Assembly: GCA_002796995.1 (NCBI GenBank)
Contig: PEKW01000002.1
Location: 815,990-879,989, forward strand
Source of the DNA: Rhizobium sp.
Lineage (GTDB): Bacteria; Pseudomonadota; Alphaproteobacteria; Rhizobiales; Rhizobiaceae
Direction of reading: 5' to 3'
Length of the DNA stretch: 64,000 nucleotides
Shown here: piece after piece, positions 44,280-53,968 of the stretch
How positions within the stretch are numbered: the stretch's first letter is position 1
Layout of the letters: every line of letters begins with the position of its first letter
The notes under the pieces: generated by a model
Seen by the model: only the letters and a program-made list of their open reading frames with translations
Database searches by the model: none
What the model was told of the DNA's origin: nothing
Position numbers and translations under genes: made by a program

Positions 44280-44885
44280 ATGGCTTTCTCGACGCTGAAG
44301 AAGGATCGCGAACGGGGCTTTCTCGACGGCCAGCTTCTGATCGCCATGCCGGGCATCGCCGATGGCAATTTTGCCCGCTCGGTCGTCTACATCTGCGCCC
44401 ATTCGCCGGCCGGCGCCATGGGCTTCATCATCAATCGGTCGCAGCCGGTGACCTTTGCCGACGTGCTTCTGCATCTCGGCCTGATCGACAAGACCGACGC
44501 GATCATGCTGCCCCAGCACGCCCGCGATTTCCCCATCCAGAACGGCGGCCCGGTCGAGACCGGGCGCGGTTTCGTGCTGCACAGCGACGACTATACCAGC
44601 GACAGCAGCATTCCGGTGAGCGACGACATTTCGCTGACCGCGACGCTCGACATCGTCCGGGCGATCTCCGAGGGCCGCAGCCCGCGCCGCGCCACCATGC
44701 TGCTCGGTTATGCCGGCTGGGGTCCTGGCCAGCTCGAATTCGAACTGGCCAATAATGGCTGGCTGAATTGCGGAGCAACCGAGGACCTGATCTTCGACCG
44801 CTCGCTCGACAACAAGTATGATCGCGCGCTCGCCCTGATGGGCGTCAGCCCCGCCATGCTGTCGATGGAAGCCGGCCACGCCTGA
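44280..44885 (+). CDS. YqgE/AlgH family (UPF0301) protein
   Basis: A 201-residue protein with the UPF0301 sequence pattern: [39 protein letters not shown], then [15 protein letters not shown] and [20 protein letters not shown]. Biochemical function is not established. GGAGGG precedes the ATG at 44280. Divergent from the DsbD-like gene, standing alone. Confidence 0.92.
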   Translation: MAFSTLKKDRERGFLDGQLLIAMPGIADGNFARSVVYICAHSPAGAMGFIINRSQPVTFADVLLHLGLIDKTDAIMLPQHARDFPIQNGGPVETGRGFVLHSDDYTSDSSIPVSDDISLTATLDIVRAISEGRSPRRATMLLGYAGWGPGQLEFELANNGWLNCGATEDLIFDRSLDNKYDRALALMGVSPAMLSMEAGHA

Positions 44886-44995
44886 GCGAAAAGACCGATA
44901 GGCTGCAATCATCCGCGCTTGCACGCCTTGGCTCGCGCGGTCATTGTCGGTGACACGGACGCTCGTGGTCCGACACTCCCACCGAGGTCCATCCC

Positions 44996-45631
44996 ATGCC
45001 CTCTGTCGACATCCTCATCGCCTTCTTCGTCACCACCGCGGTCTTCGCCTTCATTCCGGGTCCGGCCATGCTGTATGTCGCGGCCCGCACGCTGGCGGCG
45101 GATCGCCGGGCGGGGCTGATGGCGGTGTTCGGCATCCATGTCGGCTGCTATGTGCATGTGGTCGCGGCGGCCGCAGGGCTGTCGATCCTCTTCCACCTAG
45201 TGCCGACGCTCTATCTGGCGGTGAAGCTCGCGGGCGCGGCTTACTTGATCTATCTCGGCTCTCGCATGTTTCTCGCTGCCCGGACGGCCACCGGCGCGAG
45301 CGAGGTTGTGCAGGCGCGGAAATCGGCCCGCCGCGCCTTTGTCGAAAGCATGCTGGTCGAAGTGCTCAATCCGAAGACGGCGATCTTCTTCTTGGCCTTC
45401 CTGCCGCAATTCATCGATGCGAAGGCAGGTTTTCCCGTCTGGCTGCAGTTCCTGATTCTCGGCATGGTGGTCAATGCGATGTTCACGATCGCAGACATCG
45501 CCTGCGTCATGGCCGCCGGTGCGATCACAAAGAGACTGTCGCGGGTCTCCTCATTGCAGCGCAATCTGCAAAGGGCAGGCGGCGCGGTCCTGGTGAGCCT
45601 TGGCCTGCATGTCGCCTTCCAGCGCACCTGA
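44996..45631 (+). CDS. LysE/RhtB-family amino-acid exporter
   Basis: A 211-residue LysE-type translocator with about six membrane helices. Signatures are AFIPGPAMLYVAARTLAADRRAGLMAVFGIHVGCYVHV, KLAGAAYLIYLGSRMF and EVLNPKTAIFFLAFLPQFID. It probably expels an amino acid or homoserine lactone; the substrate cannot be told. No regulator is next to it. Confidence 0.9.
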   Translation: MPSVDILIAFFVTTAVFAFIPGPAMLYVAARTLAADRRAGLMAVFGIHVGCYVHVVAAAAGLSILFHLVPTLYLAVKLAGAAYLIYLGSRMFLAARTATGASEVVQARKSARRAFVESMLVEVLNPKTAIFFLAFLPQFIDAKAGFPVWLQFLILGMVVNAMFTIADIACVMAAGAITKRLSRVSSLQRNLQRAGGAVLVSLGLHVAFQRT

Positions 45632-45675
45632 AGGGCAGCGCACATAAGGGCCAGCGCAGTTGAGCGCTTAGCCCC

Positions 45676-48588
45676 TCAAGCCCGCTTGGTCAGCGGAAAC
45701 CGTTCCTTGAGCAGCCTCTGCACCGATTCCGCGCCGAGCGGCGCGCCGAACAGATAGCTCTGACCGAAATCGCAGCCGAGCTTGGCGAGTTCCTCGGCAT
45801 CCGCATCGCTCTCTATGCCCTCCGCCACAACCTGCATCTCCAGGCCGCAGGCCATGGCGATCACCGACTTGAGCAGCACGGCGCGCTTGTCGGAGCGGTC
45901 GTTGACCAGCGCCTTGTCGAGCTTGATGGTGTCGAAGGGGAAGCGGGTCAGGTAGGCGAGCGAGGAATAGCCGGTGCCGAAGTCGTCGAGCGCCAGCGAG
46001 ATACCGGTCTCCTTCAGTTTGGCGAGCACCAGGCGCGCCTGTTCCGGGTTTTCCATCACCACGCTTTCGGTGAGCTCCAGCTTGATGCGGTGCGGATCGC
46101 ACTGCGTCTTGGTCAGCATGGCACGCACATCGGTATAGAGTTCACTCGACAAAAGCTGCGCGCTCGACAGGTTGACCGAGACGAAGACCGGGATCTCGCC
46201 CGTCTGCCGTTCCCAGTCCATCAGGTCGGTCGTCGCCTTTTCCAGTGCGAACATGCCGAGGGGCTCGATCAGGTCCGACATTTCCGCAATCGGGATGAAT
46301 TCCGATGGCGGCACGTTGCCGCGCTTGGGATGGTCCCAGCGCATCAGCGCCTCGAAGCCTGCCACCTCGCCGTCGGCGAGACGCACGATCGGCTGGTAGA
46401 CCATCGACAGTTCCTTGCGCTCGATGGCGCGGCGAAGGTCGGTCTCGAGTTGCAGGCGGTCGGTGCCGGCGCCGCGGAAGGCGGGGCGGAAAGGCTCGAC
46501 CCGGTTCCCGCCCGAGCGCTTGGCGCGGTACATGGCAAGCTCGGCGTCGGAGAGAAGCCCGGCGGCGTTTTCCTGCTGGTCGACCCAGGAGACCAGGCCG
46601 ATCGAGGCGGTCAGGATGATCTCGCGATTGGCGAAGTTGATCGGCACCATGATCGCCTTCGACACGGCGTCGGCGAAGTCGGCGATCTTGGCCGGATCGC
46701 GTTCCGAAACTAGGATCAGGCCGAACTCGTCGCCGGAGAGCCGCGCCAGCGTGTCCTGCGGCTTCATCAGGCGGCGCAGCCGTCGCGTCAGCGCGATCAG
46801 GATATTGTCGCCGGCGGCGATGCCGAGGCTGTCGTTCACCTGCTTATAGCGGTCGATGTCGATCGCCATGACGGTCGGCCGCACGCTCTCCGCCCCGCCT
46901 GTCAGCGTCAGCACCGACTGTAGCCGGTCGAGGAAGACCTCGCGATTGGGCAGGCCGGTCAGGTTGTCGTGCATGGCATCGACCAGCAGCCGGTCGATCG
47001 AGTTCTTCTGCTCGGTGACGTCGATGATCGTGCCGACGCAGCGGATGACCTCGCCGTTCGAGCCGAGCACGGGCCTGGCGCGGATCTTCAGCCAATGGAA
47101 ATGGCCGTCCTCGGCGCGGATGCGGAATTCGTGGTTGAGGCGGCCCTTGCGATGTTCCAGCAGCACGTCGAGCGTGGCGCGGAAGCGGTCGCGGTCGTCC
47201 GGGTGCAGCCTCGGCAGCCAGTTGCGCGCCGGGCCGTGCATGGTGCCCGGCTGCAGGCCGAGGCGGAAGGAGATGTCGGGGCTGGTGACGACCCGGTCGC
47301 GGGCCACGTCCCAGTCCCAGACCGTATCGCCCGAACCGGTCAGCGCCAGCGACTGGCGTTCGAGGTCCGAGAACAGGCCCTGCTGGTAGGCGCCGCCGGC
47401 AAAGGCGTGCTGCATGACGGTGAAGCCGATCAGCAGCACGATCAGCACCAGTCCGCCGCCGAGCGCCGGCTGGATGATGTCGTTGTCGAGTCGGCCGGTG
47501 ACCGTCAGCCAGCCGCCGAACAGCCAGACGAGGATCAGCGCCCAGGTCGGGATCAGCAGGATGGCGCGGTCGTAGCGGTTGAAGCCGAGGTAGAAGATCA
47601 GCACGATGCCGGCCGTCGCGGTCAGCGCGAAGGAAAGGCGGGCGATGCCGGCGGCGATCGAGGGATCGTAGATCGCCACGCCGAACAGCAGGGCAAGGCC
47701 GAGGATCCAGGCGAAGGTCGCATAGCCGAGATGCACGTGCCAGCGGTTGAGGTTGAGATAGGTGAAGAGGAAGATGACGAGGCTCGAGGCGAGCGCCACT
47801 TCCGCGCCCGCTCGCCACATGCGCTGGTCGCTCGAGGTGATGCTGATCAGCTTTTCGAGGAAGCCGAAGTCGACGCAGATATAGGCAAGCACCGCCCAGG
47901 CGAGCGCCGCCGCGGCCGGCAGCATGGACGTGCCCTTGACGACGAACAGGATGGTCAGGAACACCGCGAGCAGGCCGGCAATGCCGAGCACGATGCCGCG
48001 ATAGAGGGTAAACGCGTTGACCGTGTCCTTGTAGGCATCCGGCTCCCACAGATAGATCTGCGGCAGGTTCGGGGTTGCGAGCTCGGCGACGAAGGTGATG
48101 ACGGAGCCCGGGTTGAGCGTGATGCGGAAGACGTCGGCGTCCGGGCTCGGCACGCGGTCGAGGGCGAAGCCTTCCGACGGCGTGATGGAGATGATGCGCT
48201 GCGAGCCGAGGTCGGGCCAGAACATGCGCGAGCCGGCCAGGCGGAAATGCGGGGCGACGATGACGCGCTCCAGCTGCTCTTCCGAGACGTTGGCCAGCGC
48301 GAAGACGGCCCAGTCGCCCTGATGCTCGGGCGAGGAGGCGCGCACCTCGATGCGGCGGCGGATGCCGTCGGTGCCGGCCGCGGTCGAAACCTGGAAGGCA
48401 TTGCCCTGGTTGGCATAGATTTCGGTCGTGGCGGTCAGGTCGAGCGCCGTGTCGTCGCGGGCGATCTTCACCGGCTCGGCGGCGAGCGCCAGCGACGAGA
48501 AGAGACCGACGAACGCAAGCATCGCCGTGGCCAATACGGCCGCCAGCCACTGGCCGGCCGCCGCTTGCCTGTTCCGGTCGGACGTCAT
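45676..48588 (-). CDS. 7TM-sensor PAS-GGDEF-EAL protein (c-di-GMP turnover)
   Basis: A 970-residue protein. A signal peptide precedes a periplasmic 7TMR-DISM-like sensor domain (about 40-190), followed by seven to eight membrane helices (about 195-395). A PAS/PAC domain follows (about 415-545, with HEFRIRAEDGHFHWLKIRARPV), then GGDEF with LARLSGDEFGL (SGDEF, an accepted active variant), and EAL with GFEALMRW and DFGTGYSS. No RxxD inhibitory site. ATG 48588 is within the overlap with the GNAT gene stop (ATGA), so the two are coupled. Confidence 0.9.
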   Translation of the reverse strand: MTSDRNRQAAAGQWLAAVLATAMLAFVGLFSSLALAAEPVKIARDDTALDLTATTEIYANQGNAFQVSTAAGTDGIRRRIEVRASSPEHQGDWAVFALANVSEEQLERVIVAPHFRLAGSRMFWPDLGSQRIISITPSEGFALDRVPSPDADVFRITLNPGSVITFVAELATPNLPQIYLWEPDAYKDTVNAFTLYRGIVLGIAGLLAVFLTILFVVKGTSMLPAAAALAWAVLAYICVDFGFLEKLISITSSDQRMWRAGAEVALASSLVIFLFTYLNLNRWHVHLGYATFAWILGLALLFGVAIYDPSIAAGIARLSFALTATAGIVLIFYLGFNRYDRAILLIPTWALILVWLFGGWLTVTGRLDNDIIQPALGGGLVLIVLLIGFTVMQHAFAGGAYQQGLFSDLERQSLALTGSGDTVWDWDVARDRVVTSPDISFRLGLQPGTMHGPARNWLPRLHPDDRDRFRATLDVLLEHRKGRLNHEFRIRAEDGHFHWLKIRARPVLGSNGEVIRCVGTIIDVTEQKNSIDRLLVDAMHDNLTGLPNREVFLDRLQSVLTLTGGAESVRPTVMAIDIDRYKQVNDSLGIAAGDNILIALTRRLRRLMKPQDTLARLSGDEFGLILVSERDPAKIADFADAVSKAIMVPINFANREIILTASIGLVSWVDQQENAAGLLSDAELAMYRAKRSGGNRVEPFRPAFRGAGTDRLQLETDLRRAIERKELSMVYQPIVRLADGEVAGFEALMRWDHPKRGNVPPSEFIPIAEMSDLIEPLGMFALEKATTDLMDWERQTGEIPVFVSVNLSSAQLLSSELYTDVRAMLTKTQCDPHRIKLELTESVVMENPEQARLVLAKLKETGISLALDDFGTGYSSLAYLTRFPFDTIKLDKALVNDRSDKRAVLLKSVIAMACGLEMQVVAEGIESDADAEELAKLGCDFGQSYLFGAPLGAESVQRLLKERFPLTKRA

Positions 48589-49199
48589 GAGTTCTCTTTG
48601 TTCCCGTTCCCCGAGGCGCGATCGCTCAACCGCGAAAACATCGCGTGGTCGCGCCACTGCCCGTTGATTTTCAGATATTCCCGCAAGAGACCTTCTCGCT
48701 CAAAGCCGGCCTTCTCGAGGAGCCGGATGCTTTTCTCGTTGTCTGGAATACAGGCTGCTTCGATCCGGTGCAACTCGAGCCCCCTGAAGATGTAGGGAAT
48801 AGCCAATTGAAGTGCGGCAAACATATGACCTTTCCCGGCATGCCGCTCCCCCATCCAGTATCCGATCATGCAGCTCTGCGACGCACCGCGGCGGATCAGC
48901 CCGATGGTCAGGCCGCCCAGGAGAGCGTGATCGGTCTGGGAAAACAGGAAGAACGGAACCGCCAGACCGGAATGATATTCCTGGCCGTTGCGCACCACCC
49001 GGGCGCGAAAGGCGCGCTCGGTCAATTCGTCCGGCCGCCAGGTCGGTTCCCAGGGTTGCAGAAAGGCCCGGCTGTCGCGGCGCAGCGCGTGCCATTGCTC
49101 GAAATCGTCGTAGCGCGGCAGGCGCAGGCGATGCGATGCACTGTTGAGGTCCGGTGTTTCCGGCTGCCGCGACAGAAACCGAAAGACCGAACGTGTCAT
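48585..49199 (-). CDS. RimJ/RimL-type GNAT acetyltransferase
   Basis: A 204-residue acetyltransferase with LRLPRYDDFEQWHALRRDSRAFLQPWEPTW, the acetyl-CoA loop GERHAGKGHMFAALQ and the end GLELHRIEAACIPDNEKSIRLLEKAGFEREGLLREYLKINGQWRDH, all typical of RimJ, which acetylates the N-terminus of ribosomal protein S5. Its stop overlaps the start of the c-di-GMP gene. The rimJ call is possible but not certain among this subfamily. Confidence 0.88.
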   Translation of the reverse strand: MTRSVFRFLSRQPETPDLNSASHRLRLPRYDDFEQWHALRRDSRAFLQPWEPTWRPDELTERAFRARVVRNGQEYHSGLAVPFFLFSQTDHALLGGLTIGLIRRGASQSCMIGYWMGERHAGKGHMFAALQLAIPYIFRGLELHRIEAACIPDNEKSIRLLEKAGFEREGLLREYLKINGQWRDHAMFSRLSDRASGNGNKENS

Positions 49200-49270
49200 C
49201 GAACCCCCTGAAGCCTCAGCCGGCGGGACCTTGCCCGCTGGCGATATTCTAGTTCAATCCCGGCGCGACG

Positions 49271-50569
49271 TCAGCCGGCGGCCTTGAACGACGTGGTGCG
49301 GCCGGCCGAAAGCGCGCCGGAAATCTCGTGCATCGGGGCCAGGTGCTCGAGCGGACCGATGGCCGAAATCGTCGGTGCCGTCTCGAAGAACAGCCGGCCG
49401 GCGAGGTCGGTCAGCCGCTGCGGGGTGATGCCGGCAAGCCGTTCCATCATCTCCGGATTGGAGATCGGGCGGCCGTAGAGCATCATCTGGCGGGCGATCT
49501 GGCCGGCGCGGGCCGCCGGGCTTTCCTGGCCCATCAGCAGTTGGGCGCGCACCTGGGCACGCGAGCGGTCGATCTCCTGCATGTCGATCGACTGCGATGC
49601 CTTGCGCAGCTCCTCGATGATGACAGGCACCAGTTCCGGTAGGTTTTCCCCGCCGGTCGCGGCATGGATGCCGAAGATGCCGCTGTCGGAAAAGCCCCAG
49701 TGGAAGGCATAGATCGAATAGCACAGGCCGCGGATCTCGCGCACTTCCTGGAACAGCCGCGAGGACATGCCGCCGCCGAGGATGTTGGCCAGGATCTGCG
49801 AGGCGTAGAAGTCGCGCGCATGGTAGGCGCGGCCCTCGAAGCCGATCAGCACCTGCGCGTCCATCAGGTCGCGTTCCTCGCGGGCTTCGCCGCCGGTATA
49901 GCGGGCGGCCTGCGTGACGGGGCTCACTTCCGGCTGGGTGCGGAGCGACGAGAAGCGGTCTTCGACCTGCTTGACGAAAGAGTCGTGGTCGACGGCACCG
50001 GCCGCGACGACGAACATGCGGTCGGTCGTGTAGTTGCGGTCGAGATAGGCGCGGATTTCCGCGCTGCTGAAGGACTGCACCGTGTCCGGCGTGCCGAGGA
50101 TCGGCCGGCCGAGCGGCTGGCCGGCATAGGCCAGTTCGGAGAAGCGGTCGAAAACCACGTCGTCCGGCGTGTCGTTCGCCGCGCCGATTTCCTGCAGGAT
50201 GACATGCTTTTCGCGCGTCAGTTCCTCTTCGTCGAAGACGGAATCGGTCAGGATGTCGGCGAGGATGTCGACGGCGAGCGGAACGTCGTCCTTGAGGATG
50301 CGCGCGTAGTAGGAGGTCGTCTCGGTCGAGGTGGCGGCATTGAGTTCGCCGCCCACATTCTCGATTTCCTCGGCAATCTGGCGCGCGCTGCGGCGGGTGG
50401 TGCCTTTGAAAGCCATGTGCTCGAGCAGGTGGGCGATGCCATGCTCGCCCTCCGTCTCGTCTCGGGCTCCGGACTTGATCCAGGTCCCGAGCGCCACGCT
50501 CTCGAGGTGCGGCATGGTCTCGGTTACGACCGTCAACCCGGAGGGCAGCCGGGTACACTCAACATTCAT
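49271..50569 (-). CDS. M16-family zinc peptidase (mitochondrial-processing-peptidase-like)
   Basis: A 432-residue M16B peptidase. The inverted zinc motif HLLEHMAFKGT (HxxEH) is followed 70 residues later by the third ligand glutamate in HVILQEIGAAND. GLCYSIYAFHWGFSDSG supplies the substrate-binding Arg/Tyr region. It is the alphaproteobacterial homologue of mitochondrial MPP beta. ATG 50569 is preferred over GTG 50587. It follows thrC by 21 bases in the same direction. Confidence 0.93.
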   Translation of the reverse strand: MNVECTRLPSGLTVVTETMPHLESVALGTWIKSGARDETEGEHGIAHLLEHMAFKGTTRRSARQIAEEIENVGGELNAATSTETTSYYARILKDDVPLAVDILADILTDSVFDEEELTREKHVILQEIGAANDTPDDVVFDRFSELAYAGQPLGRPILGTPDTVQSFSSAEIRAYLDRNYTTDRMFVVAAGAVDHDSFVKQVEDRFSSLRTQPEVSPVTQAARYTGGEAREERDLMDAQVLIGFEGRAYHARDFYASQILANILGGGMSSRLFQEVREIRGLCYSIYAFHWGFSDSGIFGIHAATGGENLPELVPVIIEELRKASQSIDMQEIDRSRAQVRAQLLMGQESPAARAGQIARQMMLYGRPISNPEMMERLAGITPQRLTDLAGRLFFETAPTISAIGPLEHLAPMHEISGALSAGRTTSFKAAG

Positions 50570-50590
50570 AGATCTGTCTTTCTGCACTTC

Positions 50591-51988
50591 TTAATTTTCC
50601 CGTCGGGCATGCTCGCCGACAAAGGTTTCGACGGCTTTAAGCTCGGCGTCCAGGATATCGAAGTGCTCCTCCCTGTCCATCAGGTCAGCAAGCCACGCCG
50701 GAAGCGCGGGGTCAATACCGCTTGCCGATTTTACCGCAGCGGGGAATTTCGCCGGATGGGCGGTGGCGAGCGTCACCATGGGGGTGGACGGCTTCTCGAA
50801 CTTCTGCGCGACGAACACGCCGACGGCGGTGTGCGGATCGAGCAGATAGCCGGTCTCAGCCAGCGTGTCGCGGATGGTCGAGGCGACCTGCTTCTCGCTG
50901 GCGCGGCCGGCGCGGAACTCCTTGCGGATCGCCTTCAGCGCATCGGGCTTGATCTCGAAACCGCCGGATTGCTTGAGGCTTTCCATCGCCGCGCGGATGG
51001 CGCTGTCGTCGCGGTCATAGGCTTCGAACAGCAGGCGTTCGAAGTTGGACGAGATCTGGATGTCCATCGACGGCGAGGAGGTCGCCGACACGCCCTTCAT
51101 TTCGTAGCGGCCGGTCTTCAGCGTGCGGGCGAGAATGTCGTTCTCGTTGGTAGCGATCACCAGCTTGTCGATCGGCAGGCCCATCTTCTTGGCGACGTAG
51201 CCGGCGAAGATGTCGCCGAAATTACCGGTCGGCACGGTGAACGACACCTTGCGGTCCGGGCTGCCGAGCGAGATCGCGGCGGTGAAATAATAGACCACCT
51301 GCGCCATGATGCGCGCCCAGTTGATCGAATTGACGCCGGAAACCTTCAGCCGGTCGCGGAATTCGATGTCGTTGAACATCGCCTTCACCAGGTTCTGGCA
51401 GTCGTCGAAATTGCCCCGGACGGCGATGGCGTGCACGTTCTCCGCCTTGGACGTCGTCATCTGCCGCTGCTGGACGGGCGAGACCTTCTCGTGCGGGAAG
51501 AGGATGAAGACGTCGGTTCGGGCCCGGCCGGCAAAGGCGTCGATCGCCGCCCCGCCGGTGTCGCCCGAGGTGGCGCCGACGATGGTCGCCCTTTCGCCAC
51601 GCTGGGCAAGCGCATGGTCCATCAACCGTGCCAGCAGCTGCATGGCGACGTCCTTGAAGGCGAGCGTCGTGCCGTGGAACAGTTCCAGGATGAAGGAATT
51701 TGGCCCGGTCTGCACGAGCGGTGCGACGGCCGGATGGCGGAAGGTGGCATAGGCCTCGTCGATCATGGCGCGGAACAGGTCGGCCTCGATCTCGCCGCCG
51801 GTGAACCGGTAGAGCACCTCGAAGGCGATGTCCTGGTAGCTCTTGCCGCGCAGCGCCCGGATTTCCTTCTTGCTCATATGCGGCCACTTGCGCGGCACGT
51901 AGAGGCCGCCGTCGCGGGCGAGGCCGGCGAGAAGCGCGTCACAGAAACCGAGGCTTTTTGCCTCTCCGCGGGTCGAGATGTAGTCCAC
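50591..51988 (-). CDS. thrC: Threonine synthase
   Basis: A 465-residue PLP enzyme converting O-phosphohomoserine to threonine. It has the long ThrC N-terminus (MDYISTRGEAKSLGFCDALLAGLARDGGLYVP), the PLP lysine in HGTTLAFKDVAMQLL, GATSGDTGGAAIDAF and the phosphate-cup PTGNFGDIFAGYVAKKMGLPI. Starts at GTG 51988. Partner of thrB at 39.3 kb, which is unlinked as an operon. Co-oriented with the M16 peptidase gene, an arrangement conserved in Rhizobiaceae. Confidence 0.96.
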   Translation of the reverse strand: MDYISTRGEAKSLGFCDALLAGLARDGGLYVPRKWPHMSKKEIRALRGKSYQDIAFEVLYRFTGGEIEADLFRAMIDEAYATFRHPAVAPLVQTGPNSFILELFHGTTLAFKDVAMQLLARLMDHALAQRGERATIVGATSGDTGGAAIDAFAGRARTDVFILFPHEKVSPVQQRQMTTSKAENVHAIAVRGNFDDCQNLVKAMFNDIEFRDRLKVSGVNSINWARIMAQVVYYFTAAISLGSPDRKVSFTVPTGNFGDIFAGYVAKKMGLPIDKLVIATNENDILARTLKTGRYEMKGVSATSSPSMDIQISSNFERLLFEAYDRDDSAIRAAMESLKQSGGFEIKPDALKAIRKEFRAGRASEKQVASTIRDTLAETGYLLDPHTAVGVFVAQKFEKPSTPMVTLATAHPAKFPAAVKSASGIDPALPAWLADLMDREEHFDILDAELKAVETFVGEHARREN

Positions 51989-52302
51989 GATGCTTGTCCT
52001 TGGTCTTGAAGAGGAAGGCCTGTTTCAGGCCGAAGACTACGCCGTTCCGGGCGCCGTCGCTCGTCTTTTGATGCCGGTCGTCATGGTTGATTGGTGGCTG
52101 TGCACCGTTGAGGCTTGGGCGTCGACCGGCAAGGCGGGGGCACTGCCACCCCGGAGGCGTTGAAAATTAAACCAAAACACCGGCGACCCAATCGATTTTT
52201 CGCTGCGCCGCTGGTATAGACCATCGACAAGGGGCATGAAAAGCCTCAATTCGAATGGCTTTTGGCTTCCTCGAAGCCAGCAATGCGGAAGGTGTGAGTA
52301 TC
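51989..52302. other. Intergenic region between thrC and a lipoprotein gene
   Basis: About 310 bases with the divergent promoters of thrC and the following lipoprotein. No clear operator, riboswitch or small gene is visible. Confidence 0.45.
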
Positions 52303-52875
52303 GTGTCTGTAATGGTATCGCGCGGGGTCTTGGCCGCATCCTTGTTGATGGTTCTTTCCGGCTGCAATGCCGGCAATCCCGGAGGGGTGCTCGGCTCGGC
52401 CGCGGACAAGCCCGCCGCCACCCCGGCCGCAGACCCCGCCGCCAACGTGGCGGCAGCCGTTCAGGGCTTCTGCCCGCCGATCACGCTGAGAGACGGAACG
52501 GCCTATCATCGCGTCTATGCCAAGGGCGCCAAGGACGATGCGACGAAGATCGTCTACCAGGCATCGCTCGCCGACACGACCCGCTCCTGCACGCGCTCCG
52601 AAACCGGCATGACGATCACCGCCATGGTCCAGGGCCGGCTGGTTGCCGGTCCCGAAGGCAAGGCCGGCCAGGTCATGCTGCCGATCCGCGTCGCGGTCAC
52701 GGACGGCGACAAGGTCATCTATTCCGAACTGACGCAATTCCCCGTGACGCTGGCCGACGTGGCCCAGGCAAGCCAGTTCGTCTTCACCAAGGATGTGCCG
52801 GTTCCGCAGGATGTCGGCGGCCTCACCAAGGTCCATATCGGTTTCGACGAGGGCCCGGTCAAGAAGAAGAAGTAA
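52303..52875 (+). CDS. Hypothetical lipoprotein
   Basis: A protein of about 190 residues with a lipoprotein signal (RGVLAASLLMVLSGC, Cys about residue 21). An Ala/Pro-rich linker (about 30-60, AATPAADPAANVAAA) leads to a beta-rich domain with CPPITLRDGTAYHRVY, a second Cys in RSCTRSETGMTIT and a lysine-rich end. I do not recognise a named family. The start is ambiguous: GTG 52294, GTG 52303 or ATG 52312, with GGAAGG at 52287-52292. Widespread as a rhizobial outer-membrane lipoprotein type, by impression only. Confidence 0.7.
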   Translation: MSVMVSRGVLAASLLMVLSGCNAGNPGGVLGSAADKPAATPAADPAANVAAAVQGFCPPITLRDGTAYHRVYAKGAKDDATKIVYQASLADTTRSCTRSETGMTITAMVQGRLVAGPEGKAGQVMLPIRVAVTDGDKVIYSELTQFPVTLADVAQASQFVFTKDVPVPQDVGGLTKVHIGFDEGPVKKKK

Positions 52876-52992
52876 CCAGCCGGATCGGCACAAATCAGCA
52901 AAGGGGGCGACCGCCGGGCGCCGCGTTCCGCAAAGGCTTTTCAGGAACGTTGCCACTCGGTCGTTGATCTCACCGGATGCCGGGGGGCATGG

Positions 52993-53910
52993 GTGAAAGT
53001 CGGAATTGTCAGAAATCCCGTCTCGGGTGGCCGGTCAGGCCACGCGCGGTGGCGGGACATCAGCAAGGCTTTGGCCGAACACTTTCCCGGCTGCGAGGTT
53101 CGCGAAACTGCGCGCGCCGGCGACGCGGGGCCACTCACGCTCGAACTGATCGCATCGGGCTGCGACCTGATCATCGCCGTCGGGGGCGACGGCACGATCG
53201 GCGAGGTGGTCGACGGCATCATGCGCTCGGCCAGGCCGCAGACAGCCTTTTCTTTCATGCCGACCGGCACCGGATGCGACTTCGCGCGCAATTTCTCCTT
53301 GCCGAGCGAACCGGAAGCCCTGGTGCGCCGCATCGCCGAGGCGTCCGTCCGGCAGATCGACATAGCCCGTATCACCGGACGGTCGGCCGGCGGCACGGTG
53401 CTTGAGCGCCACTTCGCCAACATCGCCAGCGTCGGCGTTTCGGGCCGCATCGTGCAGGCGGTGAACGGCCGCGGCCGGCGCGTGGCGAGCGGCTCGCTGC
53501 GCTTCCTCTTGTGCTCGGTGCGCGAGATCCTGCGCTACAGGCCGGAAGGCGTACGGGTCGTGGTCGACGGCAAGCAGGTCTTCAGCGGCCCGGTGACCGT
53601 CGCGGCCGTGGCGAATGGCTCCTGGTTCGGCGGTGGCATGCATGTCGTGCCCTTCGCCGATCTGGCCGACGGCCTGCTCGACATCGGCATCCTGCGCGGC
53701 GCGAGCAAGACCGGCGTGCTCGGCATCCTGGCGCGGCTCTATTCAGCCTCTCATGTCGGTCACCCGCTGATCAGCTTCCATCGCGGACGTGTCGTCGACG
53801 TGGAGCCGTATGGCGGCGCCATGCTTTCGATCGAGGCCGACGGCGAGACGCTGCCCTTCGACCGGCTGCATGTCGAGGTCATGCCTTCCGCGCTCAGCCT
53901 GAAGATCTGA
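52993..53910 (+). CDS. Diacylglycerol/lipid kinase (DagK family)
   Basis: A 305-residue YegS/DagK-type lipid kinase. The N-terminal catalytic domain has IRNPVSGG-like VRNPVSGGRSGHARW, the nucleotide loop AVGGDGTIGEVVDG and the PTGTGCDFARNF motif. The C-terminal beta-sandwich (about 150-305) includes NGSWFGGGMHVVPFADLADGLLDI. Phosphorylates a lipid such as diacylglycerol; substrate not determined. Begins at GTG 52993. Convergent with the HAD gene. Confidence 0.9.
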   Translation: MKVGIVRNPVSGGRSGHARWRDISKALAEHFPGCEVRETARAGDAGPLTLELIASGCDLIIAVGGDGTIGEVVDGIMRSARPQTAFSFMPTGTGCDFARNFSLPSEPEALVRRIAEASVRQIDIARITGRSAGGTVLERHFANIASVGVSGRIVQAVNGRGRRVASGSLRFLLCSVREILRYRPEGVRVVVDGKQVFSGPVTVAAVANGSWFGGGMHVVPFADLADGLLDIGILRGASKTGVLGILARLYSASHVGHPLISFHRGRVVDVEPYGGAMLSIEADGETLPFDRLHVEVMPSALSLKI

Positions 53911-53968
53911 GATTTCTTCTCTTGGGGGGAGGGGTCTTGGACGGGGCCTTCTTGGCCCGGCGACCGGT

